The notes under the pieces: model-generated
What the model was told of the DNA's origin: nothing
Database searches by the model: none
Seen by the model: only the letters and a program-made list of their open reading frames with translations
Made by a program: the position numbers and the translations under genes
Part shown: one piece after another, positions 1 through 6,622 of the stretch
Position numbering within the stretch: position 1 is the first letter of the stretch
Layout of the letters: each line of letters begins with the position of its first letter
NCBI GenBank assembly: GCA_030609215.1
Contig: JAUWCR010000013.1
Coordinates: forward strand, 1-11,607
Direction of reading: 5' to 3'
From: Actinomycetes bacterium
GTDB taxonomy: Bacteria > Actinomycetota > Humimicrobiia > Humimicrobiales > Humimicrobiaceae
DNA length: 11,607 bases

Positions 1-755
1 ACATAAAGATCAGACTTGGTCCTGGATGGGAAGTTTTCCATTATTCTGTAGTGATTTATAATGTCAATGGCAGGCAGGTAAATATTGTCATACCAGTACA
101 GTGACGCTTCTTCAAAATTAATTTTTTTCTCATTACCCTCATTTAATTGATTCATAAGCTTATTTATTTGCTGCAGCAGGAAATCATATTTTCCGGGAAT
201 GGTAATATTAATTTTTGCAGCGGGCCTGTTTTTTTTGAGTTTTGTGAGATCTAAAAATTTCTCTCTTTCTGCTAAGAGAAACATGTCTTTAGGGTCCATT
301 TCTCTGGTGACAGGAGTTTTGGTTATGAATTCTGTTACCTCTGCGTCTATGTACCTGGCCCCAATATTTTTTGCAACGCTGACTCTGTGGTTGCCATCGA
401 CGACAAAGTAAATATTGCCTACTTTGTACAGCTGAACAAGCGGAAGACCTATGTCTTTAGAAAATGCCCCGTGGATATTAGCCCATCTCTGCATTAGAAA
501 AGTTTTCTTTGGAAGAAAGTATCTGTCAAAATCTTTGTATCTATCCACGCTTCCTACTATTTCATCTACCGCAACTGTTTTAATCCCAAAGTATCTCTGG
601 TTATGGAGGCCAAGGCCTTTTTTTATCTTGTCAAACGACAGGAGTTCATTTTCCCTGCCAATGAGAAAAAATTTAAGGCTGTTAAGAAGTGACTTGAATC
701 TGGCATTTTCAAATTTTTGTTTTGAATCACTATCTGCTGTTTTGAAAGCATTCAT
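1..755 (-). CDS. ParB/sulfiredoxin-fold-like protein, C-terminus cut by the window edge
   Basis: An open frame of 251 codons starts at the ATG at 755-753 on the minus strand and is still open at base 1, so the protein is partial at its C-terminus. Residues about 55-135 look like a ParB N-terminal-type domain: a segment with VDEIVGSVDR (63-72), then YFVVDGNHRVSVAKNIGA (115-132), which matches the DGxHRvxvA signature of that fold. From about 180 a second region begins (KINITIPGKYDFLL) and continues to SLYWYDNIYLPAIDII near 218-233, typical of the whole-protein family I recall from Chloroflexota-like genomes. Function is not established; ParB-fold proteins can bind nucleotides or DNA, but nothing here shows chromosome partitioning. 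A TAA lies in frame at 764-762, so the start cannot be further upstream. There is no clear Shine-Dalgarno. It follows the metallophosphoesterase by 9 bases, so the two are probably cotranscribed. Confidence 0.8.
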   Translation of the reverse strand, partial: MNAFKTADSDSKQKFENARFKSLLNSLKFFLIGRENELLSFDKIKKGLGLHNQRYFGIKTVAVDEIVGSVDRYKDFDRYFLPKKTFLMQRWANIHGAFSKDIGLPLVQLYKVGNIYFVVDGNHRVSVAKNIGARYIDAEVTEFITKTPVTREMDPKDMFLLAEREKFLDLTKLKKNRPAAKINITIPGKYDFLLQQINKLMNQLNEGNEKKINFEEASLYWYDNIYLPAIDIINHYRIMENFPSRTKSDLY

Positions 756-764
756 AAGCTTTTA

Positions 765-1388
765 TTAAAATTCTATTATCCTATAGCCATATGCGTTTAT
801 AACTTTTGTACTGTTTGCAACTGTCTGCCAGTTGTCACCGGTTCTGTATAAATGGATATGGCCATGTATTAAATATTTTGGCTTGTAGGCTTTAATAAAT
901 TTGTTAAAACATTTAAAACCCTTATGACACAGGTCTTCCCCGTCATGTATTTTGTACGGAGGAGCATGTGTAATGAGGATATCAATATACTTTTTTTTAA
1001 GAAGTTTATTTAAGTAAAGTTTTGGCTTTAACCTGTTAATTTTCATGCACATCTCAAAATCAGTGTACTGGTGTTTGCCGTTATTGTATCTCATTGAGCC
1101 CTCAAGCCCTCCAATCAGGATGTCCTTGTATGCAATAATCCTGTTGTCAATATTTATGCACCCTCCAGGATGATTTCTTTTAATACATTTTTCAGTGTTT
1201 ATAAAATCCTTATGATGATTTCCAAAAACATAAAACAGGGGTTTGCTCAGCATGGTAACTATAAATTCTAAGTAGTAACTTGGGAGGTCACCGCAGGAAA
1301 TTACAAAATCTACATCCTGCATCCTTTTTACTATAGAAGGACTGTATATATGTTCAACAATTTCATCGCTTAAAGCTAATATTTTCAT
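765..1388 (-). CDS. Metallophosphoesterase, calcineurin-like, with altered first metal motif
   Basis: A 207-residue protein with the calcineurin-like phosphoesterase motif order: D8 in LALSDE, GD at 33-34, GNHH at 56-59, H141 in ITHAPP, and GHIH at 176-179. Family members bind two metal ions and hydrolyse phosphomono- or phosphodiesters. The first motif is normally DxH, but here residue 10 is Ile (SDEI), so one metal ligand is missing. The usual acidic residue after GNH is also replaced by His59. No signal peptide is seen, so the protein should be cytoplasmic. Length is normal for small single-domain members. It lies 9 bases upstream of the ParB-like gene and probably forms an operon with it. 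The start is the ATG at 1388-1386; no Shine-Dalgarno precedes it, and a promoter-like sequence ends only about 12 bases upstream, compatible with a leaderless message. The substrate is unknown. Confidence 0.88.
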   Translation of the reverse strand: MKILALSDEIVEHIYSPSIVKRMQDVDFVISCGDLPSYYLEFIVTMLSKPLFYVFGNHHKDFINTEKCIKRNHPGGCINIDNRIIAYKDILIGGLEGSMRYNNGKHQYTDFEMCMKINRLKPKLYLNKLLKKKYIDILITHAPPYKIHDGEDLCHKGFKCFNKFIKAYKPKYLIHGHIHLYRTGDNWQTVANSTKVINAYGYRIIEF

Positions 1389-1399
1389 GGCGGTTATAA

Positions 1400-1428
1400 A
1401 TAATAATTTTTTTTATTTAAATTTGCAA
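1400..1428 (-). promoter_or_regulatory. Possible promoter of the metallophosphoesterase/ParB-like operon
   Basis: On the minus strand, TTGCAA (1428-1423), a 17-base spacer and TATTAT (1405-1400) resemble sigma-70 -35 and -10 boxes. Transcription would begin near 1393, only about five bases before the ATG. The region is very AT-rich, so chance matches are likely. Confidence 0.3.
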
Positions 1429-1597
1429 ATAAGCTGTGCTTTAAACAATAGTTTAGCATCTTAAAAAAACTTTCTAAATAATGTCATAATATCAGCATTG
1501 CGGTGTTCTATATAAAAAAATTAATAAATATACTAAAATAACTCTTTAATAAATAATTTTTTACGCGTATTTGGGGCAATGCAAACCTGTGAGATAA

Positions 1598-2647
1598 ATG
1601 ATGGGAAAATATATAACAACAGGTAAAGAAAATAGTGATAATAAAAATAATTTTAACTGTAAGCTTATTCTAAGAAAAATAGTTATACAGATGTTAGTAG
1701 TTCTGGCAGTTTTGACTGCTGTACAGTTTGGCGGCCCAAAAGAAATTAGCGCAATTACATTGAAAGAGCTTGGAAATGAGATTGCAAAACTTAGTAGTGA
1801 TGAAGAAAGATTACTGGAAGAAATACTTGTATCCGAAACGTCGGTTGAGCTTAAGAGAAGGGAGCTGGAGTCTTTAAATGAAAAATTAGACTTGTTTGAA
1901 GTTCAGCTAAGAGGACTTTATAACAAGATAGACGAGATCAGGAAGCGCGTTGATGACAAGACAGAATTATTAAAAGAGAGAATAATTTTTACTTATAAAT
2001 ACAAAAATAATGATATAGCAGTAGTTATAATTGGTGCGCGGGATATAAATGAATTAGTGAATAGTTTGTATCTTTTTAAAAATATAATGAGAAGAGATGC
2101 AGAAATAATAGAGGAGCTTCGCCTGGAGAGGGAAGAATACGGTAGAATATTAAGGAAATCTGAAGAGAAAAAAAATGAAATAGCAGAGTTAAAAGAAGAA
2201 ATAAAAACTGAAGAACAGGAGCTGCTTAAGAGTATTGAACAAAATAAATTACTTTTGGAACAGGTAAAAGGTGAAAAAAAAGAGTTAGGCACATTACTTT
2301 CTGAAATAAAAAAAAGGATAGCTGAAGTTCAGCCTGCAGGTCTTACTTTGATTGGGGAATGGAGTATGGTGGCAACTGCTTATTATGCTTATGGGTCTGG
2401 AGGCAATGACATAAATGGGAATGGCATCACAGCAATTGGACTCAGGGCAAGAAAAGGCATAGTGGCAATTGACCCCAGATTTATACCGCTTGGGACAAAA
2501 TTATATATACAGGGGTATGGGGAAGCTCTGGCAGCAGATACTGGTGGGTGGATAAAAGGCAACAGGATAGATCTTTGTTTTGAGTCACTTGAGGAATGTT
2601 TCAGGTATGGCAGAAGAAAGATAAAGATATATTTGGTGGAAGACTGA
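1598..2647 (+). CDS. Coiled-coil 3D-domain (double-psi beta-barrel) cell-wall protein
   Basis: A 349-residue exported or membrane-anchored protein, probably a peptidoglycan-acting enzyme or a regulator of one. A basic N-terminus leads into one hydrophobic segment at about 29-45 (IVIQMLVVLAVLTAVQF), a signal peptide or anchor. Residues about 55-130 and 165-243 are strongly charged heptad-like coiled coils, reminiscent of the N-terminal region of PcsB/CwlO-type proteins. The C-terminal 90 residues are a 3D domain (MltA/YocH/YabE type): ATAYYAYGSGG, then the three aspartates D292 (IDPRFIPLGT), D314 (AADTGGWIKG) and D325 (RIDLCF). In this family the aspartates are linked to lytic transglycosylase-type activity. 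Two methionines open the frame at 1598 and 1601; a weak GTGAGA sits just upstream. It is transcribed away from the metallophosphoesterase. I see no confident promoter in the 209-base gap and no downstream partner on the same strand. Confidence 0.88.
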   Translation: MMGKYITTGKENSDNKNNFNCKLILRKIVIQMLVVLAVLTAVQFGGPKEISAITLKELGNEIAKLSSDEERLLEEILVSETSVELKRRELESLNEKLDLFEVQLRGLYNKIDEIRKRVDDKTELLKERIIFTYKYKNNDIAVVIIGARDINELVNSLYLFKNIMRRDAEIIEELRLEREEYGRILRKSEEKKNEIAELKEEIKTEEQELLKSIEQNKLLLEQVKGEKKELGTLLSEIKKRIAEVQPAGLTLIGEWSMVATAYYAYGSGGNDINGNGITAIGLRARKGIVAIDPRFIPLGTKLYIQGYGEALAADTGGWIKGNRIDLCFESLEECFRYGRRKIKIYLVED

Positions 2648-2708
2648 CTATCTTGACTGTATAAAGTTTATATGGCCTGTCACCTAATTTATGGCAGCTT
2701 TTTGCTGG

Positions 2709-3329
2709 TTAGATTACTTTTAATAATTTATGCAAATTTTTAAAATCCTCAAAGTACTTATCCTCAGGAATTTTTTTAGCTAAAATAACATCCTCTGGCT
2801 CGTAAAATGGAACTAACTTAAAAGATGGGTTTTCAAATATTCTCATATGTATTTTGGTCATGTTGCGATATTTTTTATCTATGGAAAAGTATTTTTCCAA
2901 TATGATATTGGATACATCCAGACCCAGGGAGATAACAATATGGGGGGTAATTATAGAAATTTCTTTGGAAAAAAAAGAAATACAGTTATTTACGTGTTTC
3001 TTTGATGACTTTGCAGCAACTGTTCCTCCTTCTGCATCGCTGGCTGAATTTTCTTTAGGAGTGCATTTAACAAGATAAGTAATATATACATCTTTGCTTA
3101 AAGAAAGGTTTATTTTTTTTATTAATTTTCTTAGGAGGCTGTTAGCAGACAATATGCCAGTCTTTTCAGCTGTTTCTTCCGGATAATTTCTTACTATGAT
3201 TACTCTGGCATTTGACGCACCTATTCCTGCAGCAGGCTGCTTTCTTAATTTAGCCAAATCCAGGCACTTCTTGCATTGTATTATTTCTTCTGATAACTCT
3301 TTTAAGCTTTCCTTGGCACTTATTGGCAT
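2709..3329 (-). CDS. Divergent uracil-DNA glycosylase-fold protein (family IV-like, four Cys)
   Basis: A protein of 206 residues counted from the ATG at 3329-3327; an in-frame GTG at 3347 would add six residues. Overall order resembles family IV/V uracil-DNA glycosylases. Features are C19-x2-C22 near the N-terminus, PAAGIGASNARVIIV, VYITYLVKCTP with C89, C116 in NNCISFF, and ITPHIVISLG. The four cysteines match the 4Fe-4S ligands of that family, with a wider C89-C116 gap because of a Ser/Ala/Gly insert (about 95-110). The usual GEAPGxxE loop is replaced by VRNYPEETAEKTG, and the region expected to hold the HPS/HPA histidine reads PFYEPED. Both catalytic signatures are therefore absent, so uracil excision is doubtful. 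I prefer the ATG because a TTTACT-N17-TATACT promoter would start transcription between it and the GTG. It is convergent with the 3D-domain gene (61 bases between stops). Confidence 0.72.
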   Translation of the reverse strand: MPISAKESLKELSEEIIQCKKCLDLAKLRKQPAAGIGASNARVIIVRNYPEETAEKTGILSANSLLRKLIKKINLSLSKDVYITYLVKCTPKENSASDAEGGTVAAKSSKKHVNNCISFFSKEISIITPHIVISLGLDVSNIILEKYFSIDKKYRNMTKIHMRIFENPSFKLVPFYEPEDVILAKKIPEDKYFEDFKNLHKLLKVI

Positions 3330-3338
3330 GGTAATAAG

Positions 3339-3367
3339 AGTATACACTATAAATATTTTAGAGTAAA
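3339..3367 (-). promoter_or_regulatory. Possible promoter of the UDG-like gene
   Basis: On the minus strand, TTTACT (3367-3362), a 17-base spacer and TATACT (3344-3339) fit sigma-70 boxes. The predicted start near 3332 lies downstream of the GTG at 3347 and just before the ATG at 3329, which argues for the shorter protein. AT-richness makes this tentative. Confidence 0.3.
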
Positions 3368-3497
3368 TATTAGATTCAAAAAAACACCAATTTTGGATTA
3401 AGACTGAAGGTATTTACCGATTTAAATTTTTTAAAATCATAATTATTTTTATCTGAAATTAATACTTTTGTGCCCGTAGAGTCTGAATTGCAAGAAA

Positions 3498-3525
3498 TGT
3501 TTAAATTTTTGTGTTTAAATTTTTG
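3498..3525 (+). repeat. Two perfect 14-nt tandem repeats abutting the -35 box
   Basis: The unit TGTTTAAATTTTTG occurs at 3498-3511 and again, with no gap and no mismatch, at 3512-3525. The second copy ends immediately before TTGACA of the promoter upstream of the fucose-isomerase-like gene. The position fits either an activator site bound on one helix face, with roughly 1.3 turns between copies, or an A/T-rich UP element contacted by the RNA polymerase alpha subunit. Confidence 0.75.
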
Positions 3526-3555
3526 TTGACAAGAAGCTAAGCAAGTAAGTATAAT
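3526..3555 (+). promoter_or_regulatory. Near-consensus sigma-70 promoter of the sugar cluster
   Basis: TTGACA (3526-3531) and TATAAT (3550-3555) are both perfect hexamers, separated by 18 bases. Transcription would begin near 3562, giving a leader of about 30 bases. This is the best promoter match in the window and precedes a gene with a clear ribosome-binding site, so it probably drives the carbohydrate cluster or at least its first gene. Confidence 0.65.
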
Positions 3556-3593
3556 AATTAGTATGACGATAGAACTATTAGAAAGGATTTAAG

Positions 3594-4970
3594 ATGCGAA
3601 AGCCAAAAGTAGGTTTCTTAAGCCTCACATGTCCCACTCACAGGGAGGCAAAGAACGAGACTGGTGATAATTGGATTAATACCACAGCTATAGAAAAAAT
3701 TAAGAAGGAACTAATCAGTAATAATTTAGATCTTGTTGTAATTGATAAAGTAATCGCTTATTTTTATGAACTAGATGAGGTTGAAAGAAGATTTAATGAC
3801 GAGAACATAGATGTGATATTTCTTTACATTTCTACCTGGAATTGGGCAGACCAAATATCCCAGTTTATTAGAAATATAAGTAAGCCAGTAATTATATATG
3901 CTGTTAATGATTCGAAAGCCTGGTCAATAGGGGGGCTTGCTGCCACACACGGAGGACTTGATGAGATTGGAATAAAAAGTAGAGTTGCTTATGGTGATAT
4001 AGGCGATAAAGATGTTACGGGCAAAATAGTTCAATACTCAAAAGCTTCAATGGTAAAAAATATTTTAAGAAAATCACGGTACGGTTCTATTGGCGGCCAA
4101 GGCATGGGTATTCTTACAGGGATAGTGGATGCTAACCAGTGGCTAAAGGATTTTGGTATTCTAACAGGTTTTACAGATCAATATACCCTGGTCGTTGAGG
4201 CAGAGAAATTTCCTATTTCTGAAGTAAAAAATTATCATGAGAAGCTAAAAAATGAATACAGAAGTATCCCTGAGTTTAGCAAGGTTTTTGAAAATTCAAT
4301 TAGACTGTATTTAGCTTTAGAAAAGATCGTAAAGGAAGAAAGATATAATTTTACTGGAGTAAAATGTACTTTTGATTTAAGTGATAATTATTGTTCTGCG
4401 TGTCTTGCTCAAAGTAGATTATCTAATAGAGGCTTTGTCTCAACATGCTTAAATGATTCAAATGGTGCTCTTTCTACATATATTTTAAGTTTGCTAAAAA
4501 AAGAAAGTGAGCCAGTATTTACTGCCGATGTTAATCTAGCAAATAAAAAAGATAATTTAATAAAATTAATTGATGATGGAGCTGCCTCTCCAAAACTGAC
4601 GTTAAATCCAAAAGAGGATGCCGAACTTCTAATGCAGCCCACTCTTGAGGCAAAAGCAAGTGGGATTTGCACTAAATTATTTGCAAAGCCTGGTGATGTA
4701 ACCCTAATTAGGCTTGCACGAATAAATTCTAAATATGTTCTCCATTTGACTGAAGGAGAGGTAATTTCAGTTGACGAGGATAAGAAAGAATTAATAATGG
4801 CTGAATGTGGCTATCCTATATGGCCCCACGCTCTTATTAGAATCAAAGGAGATATTGATAGATTTGTAGACAACCTTAGAAGTGAATATATTCATATGGC
4901 TTATGGAAATCTAAAGAGTGAAATTAAAGATTTTTGTGAATTATTTGATATAGAATTGATAAAAAATTAG
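3594..4970 (+). CDS. L-fucose/L-arabinose isomerase-like protein
   Basis: A 458-residue cytoplasmic protein of the FucI/AraA-like sugar isomerase superfamily, which interconverts aldoses and ketoses using a divalent metal. The N-terminal part has Rossmann-like segments (KVGFLSLTCPTHR, VIFLYISTWNWADQ, KPVIIYAVND). A glycine-rich GSIGGQGMGILTGIVDANQW follows at about 164-183. The C-terminal half has VKCTFDLSD (256-264), CSACLAQSRLSNRG, STCLNDSNGALS (D288) and YPIWPHALIRIKGD (H412). By comparison with relatives I recall, the catalytic Glu after the KC pair appears as D261, the CEGD motif as CLND, and an HCG motif as DDGA. D288 and H412 fit the other metal ligands. It is shorter than E. coli FucI (591) but normal for FucI-like family members. 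The ATG at 3594 has AAAGGA six bases upstream. Substrate unknown; its neighbours suggest a hexose, deoxyhexose or derivative. Confidence 0.8.
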   Translation: MRKPKVGFLSLTCPTHREAKNETGDNWINTTAIEKIKKELISNNLDLVVIDKVIAYFYELDEVERRFNDENIDVIFLYISTWNWADQISQFIRNISKPVIIYAVNDSKAWSIGGLAATHGGLDEIGIKSRVAYGDIGDKDVTGKIVQYSKASMVKNILRKSRYGSIGGQGMGILTGIVDANQWLKDFGILTGFTDQYTLVVEAEKFPISEVKNYHEKLKNEYRSIPEFSKVFENSIRLYLALEKIVKEERYNFTGVKCTFDLSDNYCSACLAQSRLSNRGFVSTCLNDSNGALSTYILSLLKKESEPVFTADVNLANKKDNLIKLIDDGAASPKLTLNPKEDAELLMQPTLEAKASGICTKLFAKPGDVTLIRLARINSKYVLHLTEGEVISVDEDKKELIMAECGYPIWPHALIRIKGDIDRFVDNLRSEYIHMAYGNLKSEIKDFCELFDIELIKN

Positions 4971-4990
4971 TTTGAGACATTTAATTGAAT

Positions 4991-5059
4991 GGGAGGTGGT
5001 AGGAGAATTAATATTAGCAGAGTTGTAAATATTGGCTAAGGCAGAAAAGTAAAAAGTAA
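4991..5059 (+). repeat. Copy 1 of a diverged intergenic element (GGAGGTGRTAGRAGAAT)
   Basis: An 18-base head at 4991-5008 matches 15 of 18 bases at 8936-8953, and all three differences are G/A. About 50 bases on, CAGAAAAGTAAAAAGTAA (5042-5059) resembles CAGAGAATAAAAGGTAA at 8993-9009. The middle parts align poorly. Shared origin is possible but purine-rich composition could produce part of it. Confidence 0.35.
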
Positions 5060-5144
5060 GTTTTAGCCACTGTTTTATTATTTATTACATTAACACGATA
5101 GTGATAATACTTACAACTATTTTAATTCTCTAAAAGCTCCCCCA

Positions 5145-5172
5145 TTGACAATAAGGATCCGCATGGTATTAT
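5145..5172 (+). promoter_or_regulatory. Internal promoter before the GatZ/KbaZ-like gene
   Basis: TTGACA (5145-5150), a 16-base spacer and TATTAT (5167-5172) form a good sigma-70 match, with transcription predicted near 5179. The leader would be about 70 bases. A second TATAAT at 5224-5229, 20 bases before the ATG, has no obvious -35 partner. Confidence 0.45.
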
Positions 5173-5175
5173 TTA

Positions 5176-5192
5176 AATAGTTCAAAACTATT
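5176..5192. promoter_or_regulatory. 17-nt palindrome at the predicted transcription start (operator candidate)
   Basis: AATAGTTCAAAACTATT is a perfect 7-3-7 inverted repeat placed three bases after the -10 box, covering the predicted +1. That is a classic position for a repressor operator. Half-sites AACTATT recur at 5115-5121 and at 3573-3579, in the leader of the fucose-isomerase-like gene, as would be expected if one regulator controls both promoters. Confidence 0.45.
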
Positions 5193-5249
5193 CACAAAAA
5201 TTTATAATTATTTAAATTAAATTTATAATAATTTATTAACTTCAATTAA

Positions 5250-6530
5250 ATGGAAATCAGAGAAAAAATTGACAGCAGCAAATTAAGAGAAGAATCAGAA
5301 GAAAAATCCATTCCAATAATAGACTTACTTCTAGAAAAATTAAAAGATATTTCGCAAAAAGAAAAGAAAGGCTATACTCTATTTGCAGTTTGTCCTAATT
5401 CAGAAAATGTAGTTAAAGCCTCGCTTCGTGCAGCAAAAAGAGCACATGCTCCAATAAAGTTTGCTGCTACTTTAAATCAGGTAGATACAGATGGCGGGTA
5501 TACTGGTTGGACTCAGTATGATTTAGTGAGAAAAATAAAAGAGTATTCTTACCGCATTGGATATGGCGGTCCAATAATTGTTGCTGTTGATCACGGAGGC
5601 CCCTGGGTAAAAGATATGCAAACCACCGAAAGATGGGATCTAGATAAGTCTATGAGTTGGATAAAAAAATCATTTGAGGCAGCATTACTTGCTGGTTACG
5701 ATCTACTTCATGTAGACCCTACAGTGGATATTTTTAATAAAGATATAAAAATAGGAACTGTTGTAGAAAGAACCATAGAGCTAATTTTGCATGTAGAGAA
5801 ATTTCGCAGATTAAAAAAAATAAAACCAATATCTTACGAAGTTGGAACTGAAGAAGTACATGGTGGGCTTGCAGATATAAATGTTTTTAAAAAATTCTTA
5901 GAGCTACTAAAAGATGGTCTTGCAAAGGTTGGGCTGGATTATGTATGGCCTTCCTTTATGGTAGGTAAGGTAGGAACAGACTTGCATACTTCAACATTTG
6001 ACCCAGATGTAGCCAGAAGGCTGGTAAATATTGCAGCTGGCTATGGTTCTTATGTAAAAGGGCATTATACTGATTTTGTTTCCAATCCAGATGATTACCC
6101 TAAAAGTGGAATGGGAGCAGCAAATGTTGGTCCTGAATTCACTATATGTGAATATGACGCCTTGGAAGAATTGTGTGCAATTGAAAATGATCTTTACAAG
6201 AAAGATAAAATAGCATGCAGGTCTAATTATAAGAAGATATTAGAAGGAGCAGTAATAAAATCTGGCAGATGGAAGAAATGGCTTAAAGATGATGAAAAGG
6301 ATTTTGATTCTTTGAGCAAGCAGAGAAGGCAATGGATAGTAAAGACAAGCTCTCGTTATGTTTGGGCTATGCCAGAAGTTAGATGTGCGCAGATGCTACT
6401 TTACAAGAATTTGGGACTTAACGGAATAGATGCAGAGAATTGGGTGTTGGCGAACATTGAGGCAAGTATGGATAAATACTTTAGGGCGTTTAATTTAATT
6501 AATATAAATGACAAGTTAAATATATGTTAA
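5250..6530 (+). CDS. GatZ/KbaZ-family tagatose-1,6-bisphosphate aldolase subunit
   Basis: A 426-residue cytoplasmic TIM-barrel protein of the GatZ/KbaZ family. Landmarks in order are TLNQVDTDGGYTGWTQYD (74-91), VDHGGP (113-118), LHVDPTVD (153-160), YEVGTEEVHGG (196-206), GHYTDFVSNPDDYP (271-284), VGPEFT with EYDALEELCAIE (293-312), and SSRYVWAMPEV (367-377). In E. coli, GatZ/KbaZ is required for full activity and stability of the class II aldolase GatY/KbaY, which splits tagatose 1,6-bisphosphate. Some stand-alone relatives have been reported to act as ketose-phosphate 4-epimerases. No GatY/KbaY partner is in this window, so either role is possible. A stop codon lies directly before the ATG in frame, fixing the start, and there is no Shine-Dalgarno. 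The following PfkB kinase and AgaS-like gene support a tagatose-phosphate route. Confidence 0.85.
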   Translation: MEIREKIDSSKLREESEEKSIPIIDLLLEKLKDISQKEKKGYTLFAVCPNSENVVKASLRAAKRAHAPIKFAATLNQVDTDGGYTGWTQYDLVRKIKEYSYRIGYGGPIIVAVDHGGPWVKDMQTTERWDLDKSMSWIKKSFEAALLAGYDLLHVDPTVDIFNKDIKIGTVVERTIELILHVEKFRRLKKIKPISYEVGTEEVHGGLADINVFKKFLELLKDGLAKVGLDYVWPSFMVGKVGTDLHTSTFDPDVARRLVNIAAGYGSYVKGHYTDFVSNPDDYPKSGMGAANVGPEFTICEYDALEELCAIENDLYKKDKIACRSNYKKILEGAVIKSGRWKKWLKDDEKDFDSLSKQRRQWIVKTSSRYVWAMPEVRCAQMLLYKNLGLNGIDAENWVLANIEASMDKYFRAFNLININDKLNIC

Positions 6531-6622
6531 AAATAATATTGGAAAAATTAAACAACTGACGTAATAAGAGGATAATATTAAAAGAGAAAATTAATTTATA
6601 AATTTACTTAAAGAAGAAAATT

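Larger units (their letters stand above)
4971..5249 (+). other. 279-base intergenic region with internal regulatory signals
   Basis: No convincing gene is present. The stretch holds a Shine-Dalgarno-like GGGAGGTGG at 4991-4999 that precedes no usable frame. It also has a weak GGCTAA/TTAGCC inverted pair (5034-5039 and 5063-5068) without a clear terminator tail, a promoter-like sequence (5145-5172) and a palindrome (5176-5192). The gap suggests that the GatZ/KbaZ-like gene can be transcribed separately from the gene before it. Confidence 0.5.

Noticed and set aside
199..768. Two plus-strand frames (199-411 and 451-768)
   Set aside because: They lie opposite the ParB-like gene, whose minus-strand translation has recognisable motifs throughout; the plus-strand products look like noise.
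1442..1455. TAAAC-AATA-GTTTA inverted repeat in the gap between the metallophosphoesterase and 3D-domain genes
   Set aside because: Short arms in very AT-rich DNA and no clear relation to a promoter; expected by chance.
1993..2292. Minus-strand Ser/Phe-rich frame inside the 3D-domain gene
   Set aside because: It is the antisense of the Glu/Lys coiled coil, which produces Ser/Phe-rich readings without being a gene.
2648..2708. Terminator between the convergent 3D-domain and UDG-like genes
   Set aside because: Only a 4-bp CAGC/GCTG stem around a T-run (about 2692-2705) is present; too weak to call.
5034..5068. GGCTAA/TTAGCC hairpin after the fucose-isomerase-like gene
   Set aside because: Six-bp stem with a 23-base loop and an interrupted T-rich tail; not a credible terminator.
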